From positions 1 to 35,589 of the forward strand of contig CANFEB010000027.1 of NCBI GenBank assembly GCA_947445775.1: a stretch of 35,589 bases of DNA, read 5' to 3'. This DNA comes from Oligoflexales bacterium (lineage in GTDB: Bacteria; Bdellovibrionota_B; Oligoflexia; Oligoflexales; RGVZ01). Made by a program: the position numbers and the translations under genes. Below the pieces are notes generated by a model that worked only from the letters and a program-made list of their open reading frames with translations, had not been told where the DNA came from and ran no database searches. Positions 15,140-24,209 of this stretch are shown here, piece after piece (the first letter of the stretch is position 1; the number at the start of each line of letters is the position of its first letter).

Positions 15140-15952
15140 TTGGGTTGGCCGAAGCAAATTGGTGGTGGGAAACGATGTGGATTGAGGTTTTTGGCATCGA
15201 CTGCTTCAGCGGTCTTGATGGCCTTCGGGCTTTTTTTTGCGCCAACGGGCGTGGCGAGCGCTGCGGCAGACGCCTCCGGGAAGGCTGAAGATCAGCCCAA
15301 GGGGGGGCTATTTGACAACTACGAGGTCCGGGTTATCCGCCCGCGATTTTTCAGCAAGGCACGCCGCGCGGAATTTGGCGGGGAATTGAGTGTCGTGATG
15401 AACCAGACGTTCATCTATACATATTTGGCGACGGGTATCCTCAATTACCACTTTACCGAGAGCCTCGGCATTGAGCTTGACGCCAGCTATGGCTTCAGCC
15501 TGGACAAGGAAGACAAGACTCTGCTGAAGAGCAGTTTCACCATCAGCACGCAGATCCAACGCACCCAGTATCAATTCCAGGGCGGGCTTGTCTGGACACC
15601 CCTCTATGGCAAATACCAGCTCGCCAGCGGGCGCCTGATTTATTTTGATACGTTTCTTATTGGCGGCGGGGGCATGACGGGCATCGATTATCAATTTGAT
15701 CATTGCCAGACTTCGTCTAGTGGAACGACCGCGACGCCGCCGACGGCGGTCACCAAAAGCTATATCGGTGGAATGGTTGGCATCGGGCAGCGCTTCTTCA
15801 TCGACAAAAACCTGTCACTTCGATTTGAGGTTCGGGACAATTTTATTTCCGTCAACGAGCGGGATGGATCTTGCGATCCTGAATTTACTGCTGATTCAAC
15901 CAAGATGATTCAAAACGTCACGATGCAGGTTGGCGCCTCTCGTTTTCTTTAG
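15140..15952 (+). CDS. Outer-membrane beta-barrel protein of the Agl/Glt-like cluster
   Basis: This is a predicted 270-residue outer-membrane barrel. It has a signal peptide (basic GGGKRCGLRF, then a hydrophobic stretch ending GVASA before AADASG). Alternating strands follow (FIYTYLATGILNYHF, LGIELDASYGFSL, YQFQGGLVWTPLYGKY) and the end is VTMQVGASRFL. The layout matches the small barrels that accompany Agl/Glt-type TPR proteins in myxobacteria and Bdellovibrio relatives. The start is decided by the ribosome-binding site: GAAGGAG six bases before TTG 15140. A GTG at 15125 is in frame but has no such signal. It lies between the motor genes and the TPR genes and may provide the outer-membrane exit or anchor (inference). 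Confidence 0.78.
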   Translation: MGWPKQIGGGKRCGLRFLASTASAVLMAFGLFFAPTGVASAAADASGKAEDQPKGGLFDNYEVRVIRPRFFSKARRAEFGGELSVVMNQTFIYTYLATGILNYHFTESLGIELDASYGFSLDKEDKTLLKSSFTISTQIQRTQYQFQGGLVWTPLYGKYQLASGRLIYFDTFLIGGGGMTGIDYQFDHCQTSSSGTTATPPTAVTKSYIGGMVGIGQRFFIDKNLSLRFEVRDNFISVNERDGSCDPEFTADSTKMIQNVTMQVGASRFL

Positions 15953-16016
15953 ATTTAGTAGGCTCTGTAGGGACTCTAGGTATTGTCGGTGGCGGGACTT
16001 CAAAGGTGAATAGATC

Positions 16017-17603
16017 ATGATTTCAGCAGGTGCAATGATTCGAATATTCAACAGGACAACCGTCTCTGCCGGCCTTTTTCGGCTGATTTCGTGCCTAATT
16101 TTTTGCGGATTATTTTTTGGCAATGCCGCGCTAGCTAATTTACAAAACACCTCGGTACTTTATACCCGTGGTGACTTTTCCGGGGCAGCATCCGCAGCAT
16201 TTCAAGTTTACAGTTCCAGCCGCAATGCCCAGGAGAAAATGAATGCCGGGATTTTTCTGGCGCGTTCGCTGCAGGCCCTTGATCTGCCCTATTCAGCCTC
16301 GCGTTTTTATGGCGCGATTGTTCGCCAGGGTCCACAGAATAACCCGTTTTTTCGCGAGGCCTTTGAAAAGCTCGGCGCCATCAACAGCATGGTAAGCCTT
16401 GGGCAGGCGCAAATTGTCCAGATGGTTTCTGGTAGGGATGGGGGCGCGTTGAACCCCGAATTCATTCCCGGGTCCGCGCGGGGGTTTTATTTCTACTACC
16501 TCGGAGTTGATAGCTTCGATGACCGCAAATACGGCGCAGCCGTGCGCTTATTCAAAAGCGTACCCGGTGGATCCCCATACTACTTACGTGCTCAATTTCA
16601 CTTGGGAGTTATCGCCAACCTTCAGGGCCAGCACAGTCAGGCCATCAGTTACTTTAGTGGTGTGGCTTCTGGTGCACGTCGTGATGACGACGGCGACCAC
16701 CTGCGCTCGGGGGCCATCATGAACATCGCTCGGGTCGAATACGAAACCAAAAGGTACAACGATTCCCTCATGCAGTATGGGCGAGTCAGCCGTGATTCTG
16801 ATCAGTGGTTAGACGCGCAATTTGAAGGCTCATGGGCATTTTTCATGATTGAGAAGCAGAACAACGCCCTTGGCAACCTGCATACCGTTCAGTCACCATT
16901 TTTCGAAAACCGGTTTTATCCGGAGAGTTACATCCTGCAGTCGATTACTTTCTTGCGGTTATGCCGTTTTGACGAAACCAAAGTGGCCCTTGTGAAGTTT
17001 CGTGACCGTTACCAACCGCTTTTCGGTGAGTTGAAAAAGCTAATCAACGACTACGGCGACAATCCAAGGTCTTTTTACAAACTTGTTTACGATTTTCGCG
17101 GCGGATCACTGACTCGTTTCAAGGAGTCCTGGCCAATATTTGACACACTCTCGCGTACGGATGCCTTTCGCGAGGGTGCGATTGCGGTTCGCAACTCAGA
17201 CTCTGAACTTGCGCGTCTGTCGCGTTATGGCGGAAAATGGGCCAGCTCGGGGTTGCAAGAAGAGCTTCGTGATTTCTTGGGTAAGAAAAAAGCGGTTGCA
17301 GCTGATGAGGCTGGGCGAAAACTTTACCTTAAGCTAAGCGTTCAAAGGGATTACTTGAAGGAGCTTTCCCGCCAGACAGAGTTCATCACTGCCGAGATGT
17401 TGCTGAATCGGGTTGATGCCCTGCGCGCCTCCCTGCAGGTTTCTACTGCCGAACAACGCGTTAATTTCATCGGTGGATTTCAGACTCTGAACGTGGCTCA
17501 GGAGCTCGAATACTGGCCTTTCCAGGGCGAATATTGGGAGGATGAACTCGGTTACTACGTTTACAATTTAGCCAGCCAGTGTCTGAAGTCCGGCAGAAAA
17601 TAA
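16017..17603 (+). CDS. Secreted TPR-repeat protein 1 of the Agl/Glt-like cluster
   Basis: The 528-residue product has a signal peptide (hydrophobic FRLISCLIFCGLFFGNAALA) and then helical TPR-type repeats, clearest at about 55-115 and 150-300 (AARSLQAL-like, YYLRAQFHLGVIANLQGQ, AISYF). The C-terminal end (LEYWPFQGEYWEDELGYYVYN) resembles the tail of GltD/AgmU-like proteins as I recall them, so the equivalence is tentative. It would lie in the periplasm as a scaffold between motor and outer membrane. ATG 16017 has AAAGGTG upstream; ATG 16035 is an alternative that keeps the signal peptide. It is in line with the barrel gene (64 bp) and the next TPR gene (54 bp). Confidence 0.75.
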   Translation: MISAGAMIRIFNRTTVSAGLFRLISCLIFCGLFFGNAALANLQNTSVLYTRGDFSGAASAAFQVYSSSRNAQEKMNAGIFLARSLQALDLPYSASRFYGAIVRQGPQNNPFFREAFEKLGAINSMVSLGQAQIVQMVSGRDGGALNPEFIPGSARGFYFYYLGVDSFDDRKYGAAVRLFKSVPGGSPYYLRAQFHLGVIANLQGQHSQAISYFSGVASGARRDDDGDHLRSGAIMNIARVEYETKRYNDSLMQYGRVSRDSDQWLDAQFEGSWAFFMIEKQNNALGNLHTVQSPFFENRFYPESYILQSITFLRLCRFDETKVALVKFRDRYQPLFGELKKLINDYGDNPRSFYKLVYDFRGGSLTRFKESWPIFDTLSRTDAFREGAIAVRNSDSELARLSRYGGKWASSGLQEELRDFLGKKKAVAADEAGRKLYLKLSVQRDYLKELSRQTEFITAEMLLNRVDALRASLQVSTAEQRVNFIGGFQTLNVAQELEYWPFQGEYWEDELGYYVYNLASQCLKSGRK

Positions 17604-17657
17604 TTCATAGAGATTGAGACAAAGCCTGAGACTGAGTCACAGGTGAAAAGGGTTTAG

Positions 17658-20600
17658 ATGCCAGATAAAAAATTTGTCCAGCGCGCGGTCCTCAGTTTGG
17701 TGGTGGGCTTCTGGTTGTCCCCAATTCTTATGGGTGCGGTCGACGTCAGCACCGATGCGGGCCGGGGCAAGGACCACAAAAGTCTGGGCGTCAATGTTGT
17801 GGAGAGGAAACTCGAAAAGGGTGGTTCTGATCGCAAGAACACGTCCTCCTTTACGCGTGCCGAGGCGTTCCTCGTGGCCACCGAACAGAAACTGAGCTCG
17901 CAAATCGGGCAAACAATACAATATTTGCAAAAAATTGAGCCACGCACCCCGGCACAGTCGCCAGAACGATTGCGCATTCTGGAGCAGCTGCTCAATTTGA
18001 ATATGGAACTCGGCCTTTATGAGTCCAACGACGAATTTCGCCGTTACGACGAAGCTTACGAACGTTGGGACGGAAGTGGGCGTCGCGGGCCAGAACCTAA
18101 ACTTAGCGCCGCCAAGTCGCAAAATCAGTGGCGACTCGTGGCGACCCGGGCGGAAAACTTGTTGCGGCAGTTTCCTCGGGCTCGCAATGCCGATGACACG
18201 ATGTTCAACCTGGCTGTGGCCTATCAGTTTCAAAAACGGGAAAAGGATGCGGCCCGTGCCTATACGCAGTTGATCACCAAATACCCGAATTCGCCCAAAT
18301 CCGGGGATGCGTATTTTCAGCTTGGGGATTTTTATTTTGATAAGTTGAACTTTCGGGCAGCAACAAACAATTACAAGCAGGCCCTGCGCTACAAGCGTTC
18401 ACGCGGTTATTCATGGGCTTTATTTAAATTGGGCTGGTGTTCATATAACCTCGGCGATTATCCGAAAAGCCTTGAGTTCTGGAAGGCGACCGTGGCAAAT
18501 GCCCGCCAGTCGGACGACAAATCGGTTGGGCAGCTGAAGGACGAAGCACTCCGGGATATGGTCTATTCATTTGCTGAATTGCAGCAAGTCGATCCCGCCA
18601 TCAACTACTACCGCTCAAACGGTGGCGAAAAATACATCGGAAAGTTTTTATTGCTACTCTCCGGCGTCTTCACCGACCAGGGGAAATATGGTGATGCGAT
18701 CAGCACACTGAAAAAGTTCCAACAAGTTACTCCGACAAACCTCGCGGCACCCGAGGCCCAGCAAGATATTTTGTCTCTGACCTATGAGCTGGGACGCTGG
18801 AACTCCCTGTGGACTGAATTGGAAATATTTCCAAAGCAATACGGACCGGGTAGCCAGTGGGAGAACGCCAATCAGGAGAATCGCAAGGAGGTTCTTGAGG
18901 CTCAGGCACTGATCAAGGATCAGTTGCTTTACTATGCCAAGGTCACTCACAAGTCGGGGCAAAAAAATGACGACGTGAGAATTTATCGCGAGGCGATGAA
19001 GGGCTATAATCTGTTTCTCAGGTTTTATCCGAAGGCCAATGAGGTTGTTGAAGTCAAATACAACATGGCCGACATTGAATATTTCCTGAAGGACTACAGG
19101 TCATCAGGAAAGCTCTATCTGGAAGTCGCCTTGTTGGGCAAGGACAAGGCAGTGATCTTGGCTTCGGGTGGCAAAAAGTCAGTCAATGTCCACAAGCCGG
19201 CCGCAAAATACATGCTGGATTCTTATTACCTGGATTTCGAGCCAGAATTCAAAGTCTTGAACAAGACCAAACCGGATTTCACAAAGCCGGGCAAGATATC
19301 TGAAAGGTCCAGCAACTTCATCAAAGGGTGCGGATACTATCAGGGGTGGTATCCGGAGGATCGCAAGAATCTGAAAACCTGCGATCTTTATGTGACGGAA
19401 ATTTATTATCGCTTGGGTGATAAACTGATGGCGATCAAGTATCTGACCAACCTTGCCAACAAGTATCCCAACGAAAAAGAAGGCCCCCAGGCCGTTGAAT
19501 CTTTGATTCCACTTTACAAGGGTGATCGGAAGGGGCTCTTGGAAACTGCGGATAAATTGCTCAAGATTCCCGCCTATCAAAAGGGCGAACTCGGGGAAAA
19601 GCTGCGTGATTTGCGGCGCTCGGCCGAGATCGAGGAAGTGGCAAGAATCCAGGATCCCCTCAAGCGCGCCAAGGCATATGAAGATCAGGCTCGTAGAAAT
19701 CCAAGCAATCCCGAGGCTGACAAATTGGCCTTCAATGCTGCGGTTGACTACACGAAAGGTGGCGCAGTGCCCCAGGCTGTTGCCATGTATCTGGTCATCC
19801 TCAAAAACTATCCAAAGTCGCCCCAAGCCCGAGAATCGCTGCTGCAAGTCGCAAAACTGAAAGACCGTCGCCTAGAGTTTGAGTCTGCAGCAGAATTTTT
19901 TGGTGAATATGCTCAGCGCTATCCAAAGGAAAAGGATGCACTTTCCGCCCTGGGGCGGTCATGCGAATTGCTTGTTGCCAACGAAAGCCCGAAGGCTGTC
20001 CAGGCCTGTTTAGATTTGGCCAAGTTTGATCAGGAAGGGGCCAAGGCCCTGTTCGCCCGGATGATTCGCTCTGCGGCCTATGGTCAAAAGTTTGAACGAC
20101 TGAATTCGCTAGTAGCGACTTACTTTGCAAAATTCAATCCGACACCGGATGAACGTATCCTTGCTGCCTACCTGATCTACCATGTCGCGAAGGGTAAGGG
20201 CACGGAGGCCGTGAGGGCGGTGGGCGAGATGACCCAAGCTTATCAAAAATCGGGCGGGAAAATTTCTGGTGAGGCTTTGCGGTGTATAGGCGAGATTTTA
20301 TTCAAGCGCGCCCTAGTGGAAGTTCCGAAGTATGAGGCGGTTAAGCTTACCGGCGGAACGGTCGATGCGCTCGCGGGCTCGATCGATCGCAAGGCTGGCG
20401 CACTTGGCAAGCTGCGGCAAAGTATGGACTCGGTCATTGCCGCCAAGGATTCTTTTTGGGGGGTCGCAGCCCTATATGAAAACGGTAAGGCCTATGAGGA
20501 ATTCGCTGCAGAGATGGATAATCCGCCAGCCATCAAGGGCGCCAGTATCGATGACGTAAAAAAGAAGTTGGCTCCCCAGGCTGAGGCCGCCCGCAAAGAA

Positions 20601-20789
20601 GCGGCAAACTTCTACAAGATCGCCATGGAAACGATGGGCAAGTTTCACGTTTACAGCAATTACTCACGCCGCGTGGTTTCCGGGGCAGCCAAGTCATCTG
20701 GTTCCAAATTGTTGATGGAAGACTGGCTTGAGGTTCCTGATCTTGTAGGCTCGGAAGTTTCCGAATCTGTTGCGGCGGAAGTCCGATGA
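17658..20789 (+). CDS. Large secreted TPR-repeat protein 2 (1043 aa) of the Agl/Glt-like cluster
   Basis: The 1043-residue product has an N-terminal signal sequence (FVQRAVLSLVVGFWLSPIL) and many TPR units across the rest. Clear ones are at about 185-275 (NADDTMFNLAVAYQFQKREK, AYFQLGDFYFDKLNFRAA, ALFKLGWCSYNLGDYPKS), about 455-490 and 690-770. It is predicted to be a long periplasmic superhelix for protein docking. The size and repeat content recall GltD/AgmU- or GltC-type components, but I cannot assign it one-to-one. AAGGG lies five bases before ATG 17658. The next gene starts 11 bp after its stop. Confidence 0.8.
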   Translation: MPDKKFVQRAVLSLVVGFWLSPILMGAVDVSTDAGRGKDHKSLGVNVVERKLEKGGSDRKNTSSFTRAEAFLVATEQKLSSQIGQTIQYLQKIEPRTPAQSPERLRILEQLLNLNMELGLYESNDEFRRYDEAYERWDGSGRRGPEPKLSAAKSQNQWRLVATRAENLLRQFPRARNADDTMFNLAVAYQFQKREKDAARAYTQLITKYPNSPKSGDAYFQLGDFYFDKLNFRAATNNYKQALRYKRSRGYSWALFKLGWCSYNLGDYPKSLEFWKATVANARQSDDKSVGQLKDEALRDMVYSFAELQQVDPAINYYRSNGGEKYIGKFLLLLSGVFTDQGKYGDAISTLKKFQQVTPTNLAAPEAQQDILSLTYELGRWNSLWTELEIFPKQYGPGSQWENANQENRKEVLEAQALIKDQLLYYAKVTHKSGQKNDDVRIYREAMKGYNLFLRFYPKANEVVEVKYNMADIEYFLKDYRSSGKLYLEVALLGKDKAVILASGGKKSVNVHKPAAKYMLDSYYLDFEPEFKVLNKTKPDFTKPGKISERSSNFIKGCGYYQGWYPEDRKNLKTCDLYVTEIYYRLGDKLMAIKYLTNLANKYPNEKEGPQAVESLIPLYKGDRKGLLETADKLLKIPAYQKGELGEKLRDLRRSAEIEEVARIQDPLKRAKAYEDQARRNPSNPEADKLAFNAAVDYTKGGAVPQAVAMYLVILKNYPKSPQARESLLQVAKLKDRRLEFESAAEFFGEYAQRYPKEKDALSALGRSCELLVANESPKAVQACLDLAKFDQEGAKALFARMIRSAAYGQKFERLNSLVATYFAKFNPTPDERILAAYLIYHVAKGKGTEAVRAVGEMTQAYQKSGGKISGEALRCIGEILFKRALVEVPKYEAVKLTGGTVDALAGSIDRKAGALGKLRQSMDSVIAAKDSFWGVAALYENGKAYEEFAAEMDNPPAIKGASIDDVKKKLAPQAEAARKEAANFYKIAMETMGKFHVYSNYSRRVVSGAAKSSGSKLLMEDWLEVPDLVGSEVSESVAAEVR

Positions 20790-20800
20790 GGGGGCGCATT

Positions 20801-21889
20801 ATGTCAGCCATGAAGTCGGCCAATTTAAGCAGCATTCTTATCGTTACGATGTTTCCGTTCGCTTTCAGCGCGGCATCGTGTTCCACCGCCAAGAAAAAAT
20901 TGGTTGAGGATCAGGAAGAATCCAGTTCGGTTGGCAGCGAGGGCCCCCAAGATCCTGTCTCCTCGTCCATTTCCGCTGATCGCCGGTTGGTGATTCAGTC
21001 GTTGAGCCGCGATCCCCTGATGCAACGGGCTGTCAACCGCCAAAAGGTTGATCAATTGGCCGCGAAACTGGCGCCTCTGGTCCAGTCGGGAAAGGCAGAT
21101 CGCCGCGTCTTGGAGGCCTATTTGAGTGCCCAGCGGTTGGGCACGCGGCCACTGGGCGAGCAAGCCGCGACCGCCCGTGCGATTGCCGATCAGAGCATGC
21201 GCAAAAATGTTGATTTTGAACTTTCTGCGGCAATCAGGCTTGAATTGGCCATTTCAGCGGTGGAAGCCGAGCGCCTAGCCCTGGCTGAATTTTTTCTGGA
21301 TCCGCTGTTCAAATTGAAGGAGGGCCGGGTCCGTGCCGGCGCATTCAATTTAGCCGGTGTGATCGCCGTGAAGCAGGACCGGATTCCCGAGGCTGTGGTT
21401 GCATTTCAAGAGGCGTTGAAATCGGCGAATGATTATCGCCCGGCCAAAATAAATCTTGGCATGCTGGCTCTTGACGGTGGCGACTTTAATCTTGCTCGGG
21501 GACTATTGACCGATGTTGGTGATGACGCATTGGTGGCCAGCGGTGAAGTTACCATAACCAGATTCAAAGACGGATCAGACCGGGCTAGCGAACTGTGCAA
21601 ATCGGCGGCAGCAAAGCACCCAGATTTCAAACCGCTGCTGTTCAACTGCGCCCTGAATGATCTGCAGGGAAAACGCGACTTACCGCGCGCCAAGGAATAC
21701 CTATCCCGCATGCTGCGCGCCCCTGGAGCGGACCGCCGGGCCGACAAGTATAACGACCGCGCCCAGAGGCTCATGATGGCGATAGATGCGGAAGCGAATA
21801 CCGCCAAAGCACCCGAAAAAACTGGCGACAAGGCCCCCGAAAAATCTTCCCCCAAGGCGGGCGCTGACGGCAATCCCGCCGCGAAGTAA
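20801..21889 (+). CDS. TPR-repeat lipoprotein 3 of the Agl/Glt-like cluster (GltE/AglT-like)
   Basis: The 362-residue product has a lipoprotein-type signal (ILIVTMFPFAFSAASC, lipobox AASC imperfect) and an acidic/Ser linker. TPR repeats fill about 110-310 (AGAFNLAGVIAVKQDRIPEAVVAFQEAL written in parts: AFNLAGVIAVK, PEAVVAFQEALK, AKINLGMLALDGGD). The C-terminal tail is Ala/Lys/Pro-rich (AKAPEKTGDKAPEKSS). GAGGGGG lies six bases before ATG 20801; an upstream ATG at 20786, overlapping the previous stop as ATGA, is less well placed. An outer-membrane TPR lipoprotein is a core Glt-type component in Myxococcus (GltE/AglT). A similar role is inferred from context, not shown. Confidence 0.78.
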   Translation: MSAMKSANLSSILIVTMFPFAFSAASCSTAKKKLVEDQEESSSVGSEGPQDPVSSSISADRRLVIQSLSRDPLMQRAVNRQKVDQLAAKLAPLVQSGKADRRVLEAYLSAQRLGTRPLGEQAATARAIADQSMRKNVDFELSAAIRLELAISAVEAERLALAEFFLDPLFKLKEGRVRAGAFNLAGVIAVKQDRIPEAVVAFQEALKSANDYRPAKINLGMLALDGGDFNLARGLLTDVGDDALVASGEVTITRFKDGSDRASELCKSAAAKHPDFKPLLFNCALNDLQGKRDLPRAKEYLSRMLRAPGADRRADKYNDRAQRLMMAIDAEANTAKAPEKTGDKAPEKSSPKAGADGNPAAK

Positions 21890-22003
21890 GTCGTGGTAAT
21901 ATTTAATGGTAATGTTTAGACAAATGGAAATTTCGGACAATGCTGTAAATCAGGTTTTGATTGTTTTGGACTTTTAGAACCTTGCACGAGGTTTCAAGTT
22001 CCC

Positions 22004-24196
22004 ATGCTAGAACTGCGTTTCACACTACCAGGACAGTCGGAACAGAGCGTTCCGTTGGATCAATCGCGCCTCGTGATTGGGGCGTTGCTGTCAAACCAGA
22101 TCGTGGTTCGAGCTGCGCTGGTTGAGCCAATTCATGGTTTGATCGAGGCACTGGAAGAAGATTCCCCGGCCGCCAGTAAAAAGTGGCAGTTGACGGACCT
22201 CGGTTCTGAGGCCGGAATCCAGGTAAACGGCAAATTCATCGATGTTGAAACGTCCGTAAAAATTGGGGACGTGATCACGATTGGATCCGTTGAGCTGCTA
22301 ATGGCTGAGAATCGCGAGCCCGTTGCTGCGGCGGTTCAAGTGCCACCGCCGCCGCCGGGGCGTTTTGCGACGACCACCACGACCACACCTCAGGCAAAAG
22401 CCGGGGCAGCAGGAGCCTTAGGAACTGCTGCCACATCAGGCGCAGCCACGGTTCTGCGGACGCCGGATGCACGGGGCGGACAAAGGCCTGGTCAAGCGAT
22501 TGAAAGCCAAATGCCACGCAGTGGCGTTTTATTTTCCCCCAAGGCCGCGCGTCCAGCCGGAGACGTCCTTGAGGCCGTGGCCTACTGGGGCGATACGGTC
22601 TTGGATGTCGATTATTTTCATCCCAGCATCAAGGGCAACGAACAGGTTTTGATCGGCGATCCCACGGGCGAGGCGCATTTAATCGCTGCCGGTCCGGACA
22701 ATATCACCAGCCACGCCTTGGTATCCATGTCCAGCAGCGGATTCCGGTTGCGATTGCTCCCGGGTATGCGTGCGCGTTTACGCCGTGGCGGAAAAATCGA
22801 AAAGGTCGAAGGGCCGGCAAAAATCAATCTCGACCGGCGCGATATTGCTATGATCAAATACGGCGCGGTCAGCTATTTTTTGATGAACATCCGCCCGCCG
22901 GTTTTGGAAATTCCGAAGCGCGGGCTACGGGATCCATTTTTTACGACGATCTTGTCGATCGGCATGTTGATTTTTGCACTTTTTATTCCATTGACCTTCA
23001 TCATCAAGCCCAAACCTGAAGATAAAAAGAAGGACGATATTTGGGCCATTGTGAATTTGCCTGAAACCGTCAAGCCACCAGAGCCGACTCCTAAGCCGCT
23101 GAAGCAAAAAGTCGAAATTCAAGAAGTAAAGGTCCCGCCTCCGGTTGTGAAGGCGCCACCTCCGCCCAAGCCGATGCCAGTGAAGGCGGTCAAGCCGATT
23201 GAGAAGGAAAAGGTCGAGCAGCCGAAGCCGGTTGAAAAACCAGTTCCCGAGAAAAAGCCGACCCAGCTTTTGACCGAGGCCACCAAGCCATCGGAGAGCC
23301 AACAGCAACCGCAAAAGCCTCAGCCGAAAATCCAAGACAAATTGGATAAGCTGGCCAAGGCTTCTGGCGGAATTGCATCGGCAGATTCTAAAAAACCTGA
23401 CTTTAAGTACGCCGGCCCGCAAAACAATAAGCCAATGGGAGCCGCTGGTGGCGCCAAGGGCAGCGGGATGAATCAGAAGGGCGGCGAAATCAAGGGCAAC
23501 AAGGCCGCCAGCGTCAAAGGCGTTGAAGGGGTTGCGAGTGAAAAGCCGTCGGGCGTCAACTTGGATAAGCTGGGCCTCGGCGCGGGCAAGGTTTTAAATA
23601 AATCCAGCGCCAGTGCGATCTATACCAATATGCAAAGCTCGGCCGGTGGGGCCGGGGGCGGCATGGGCTCCGGAGCCAAGACCTATGGTCTGGGTGGAGC
23701 CGGCGGCGGAAAATCCCTAGGGTTGGCCGGAGCTGGTGGTGCCGTGAACAACTTCGGATCTGGATCTGGCGGGCTTTTAGGTGGCCAGGGCGGTCTGGGT
23801 GGTGCGGGCGGAGCCGGTGGTGGCAAGGGAGCAGGGTTTGGCGGTGGTGCGGGCCATGGCCGTGCGAACGTTGAAGTCCCACCGGGAGATCCTGTGGTGT
23901 CCGGGGGCCTGAGCGCCCAGGAAATTTTGCAGGTCGTCCGAGCCAATTTGAATCAGATCCGGCACTGCTACGAACAATTGCTGCAGCGCTCGCCAAGCGC
24001 CTCTGGAAAACTAGCGGTCAATTGGACTATTAATGCACAAGGTAGCGTAACTTCCGTGAGAATTGGGGAATCAACGATTTCAGATTCCCAGATGAAGGGA
24101 TGCGTCACGGGGCGCATCCAACGCTGGAAGTTCCCGGATCCGCGGGGCGGCCAGACGGTCGAGGTTAGTTACCCGTTTACCTTCAACCCAATTTGA
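22004..24196 (+). CDS. FHA - transmembrane - TonB-like (AgmX/PglI C-terminal) protein, GltG-like
   Basis: The 730-residue product would span from cytoplasm to outer membrane. An FHA-like beta domain is at about 1-105 (LDQSRLVIGALLSNQIVV, GIQVNGKFIDV), then a Pro/Thr/Ala linker and a second cytoplasmic beta region at about 185-300. One membrane helix is at about 312-334 and a Pro/Lys-rich periplasmic stretch at about 340-440 (TonB/TolA-like). A Gly-rich segment runs about 540-630. The C-terminal AgmX/PglI-type TonB-like domain is at about 640-730, with the paired cysteines C655 (RHCYEQLL) and C700 (MKGCVTGRIQRWKFP). This is the architecture of Myxococcus GltG. FHA domains bind phosphothreonine, so control by a Ser/Thr kinase is possible (inference). 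A 114-bp A/T-rich gap precedes it; surE follows after 13 bp. Confidence 0.85.
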   Translation: MLELRFTLPGQSEQSVPLDQSRLVIGALLSNQIVVRAALVEPIHGLIEALEEDSPAASKKWQLTDLGSEAGIQVNGKFIDVETSVKIGDVITIGSVELLMAENREPVAAAVQVPPPPPGRFATTTTTTPQAKAGAAGALGTAATSGAATVLRTPDARGGQRPGQAIESQMPRSGVLFSPKAARPAGDVLEAVAYWGDTVLDVDYFHPSIKGNEQVLIGDPTGEAHLIAAGPDNITSHALVSMSSSGFRLRLLPGMRARLRRGGKIEKVEGPAKINLDRRDIAMIKYGAVSYFLMNIRPPVLEIPKRGLRDPFFTTILSIGMLIFALFIPLTFIIKPKPEDKKKDDIWAIVNLPETVKPPEPTPKPLKQKVEIQEVKVPPPVVKAPPPPKPMPVKAVKPIEKEKVEQPKPVEKPVPEKKPTQLLTEATKPSESQQQPQKPQPKIQDKLDKLAKASGGIASADSKKPDFKYAGPQNNKPMGAAGGAKGSGMNQKGGEIKGNKAASVKGVEGVASEKPSGVNLDKLGLGAGKVLNKSSASAIYTNMQSSAGGAGGGMGSGAKTYGLGGAGGGKSLGLAGAGGAVNNFGSGSGGLLGGQGGLGGAGGAGGGKGAGFGGGAGHGRANVEVPPGDPVVSGGLSAQEILQVVRANLNQIRHCYEQLLQRSPSASGKLAVNWTINAQGSVTSVRIGESTISDSQMKGCVTGRIQRWKFPDPRGGQTVEVSYPFTFNPI

Positions 24197-24209
24197 TCCG
24201 GCGGCCCGC

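Noticed and set aside
22925-23422. A long antisense frame rich in Leu/Arg opposite the Pro/Lys-rich part of the GltG-like gene
   Set aside because: It is the simple reverse reading of a repetitive Pro/Lys-coding stretch and has no ribosome-binding site or domain.
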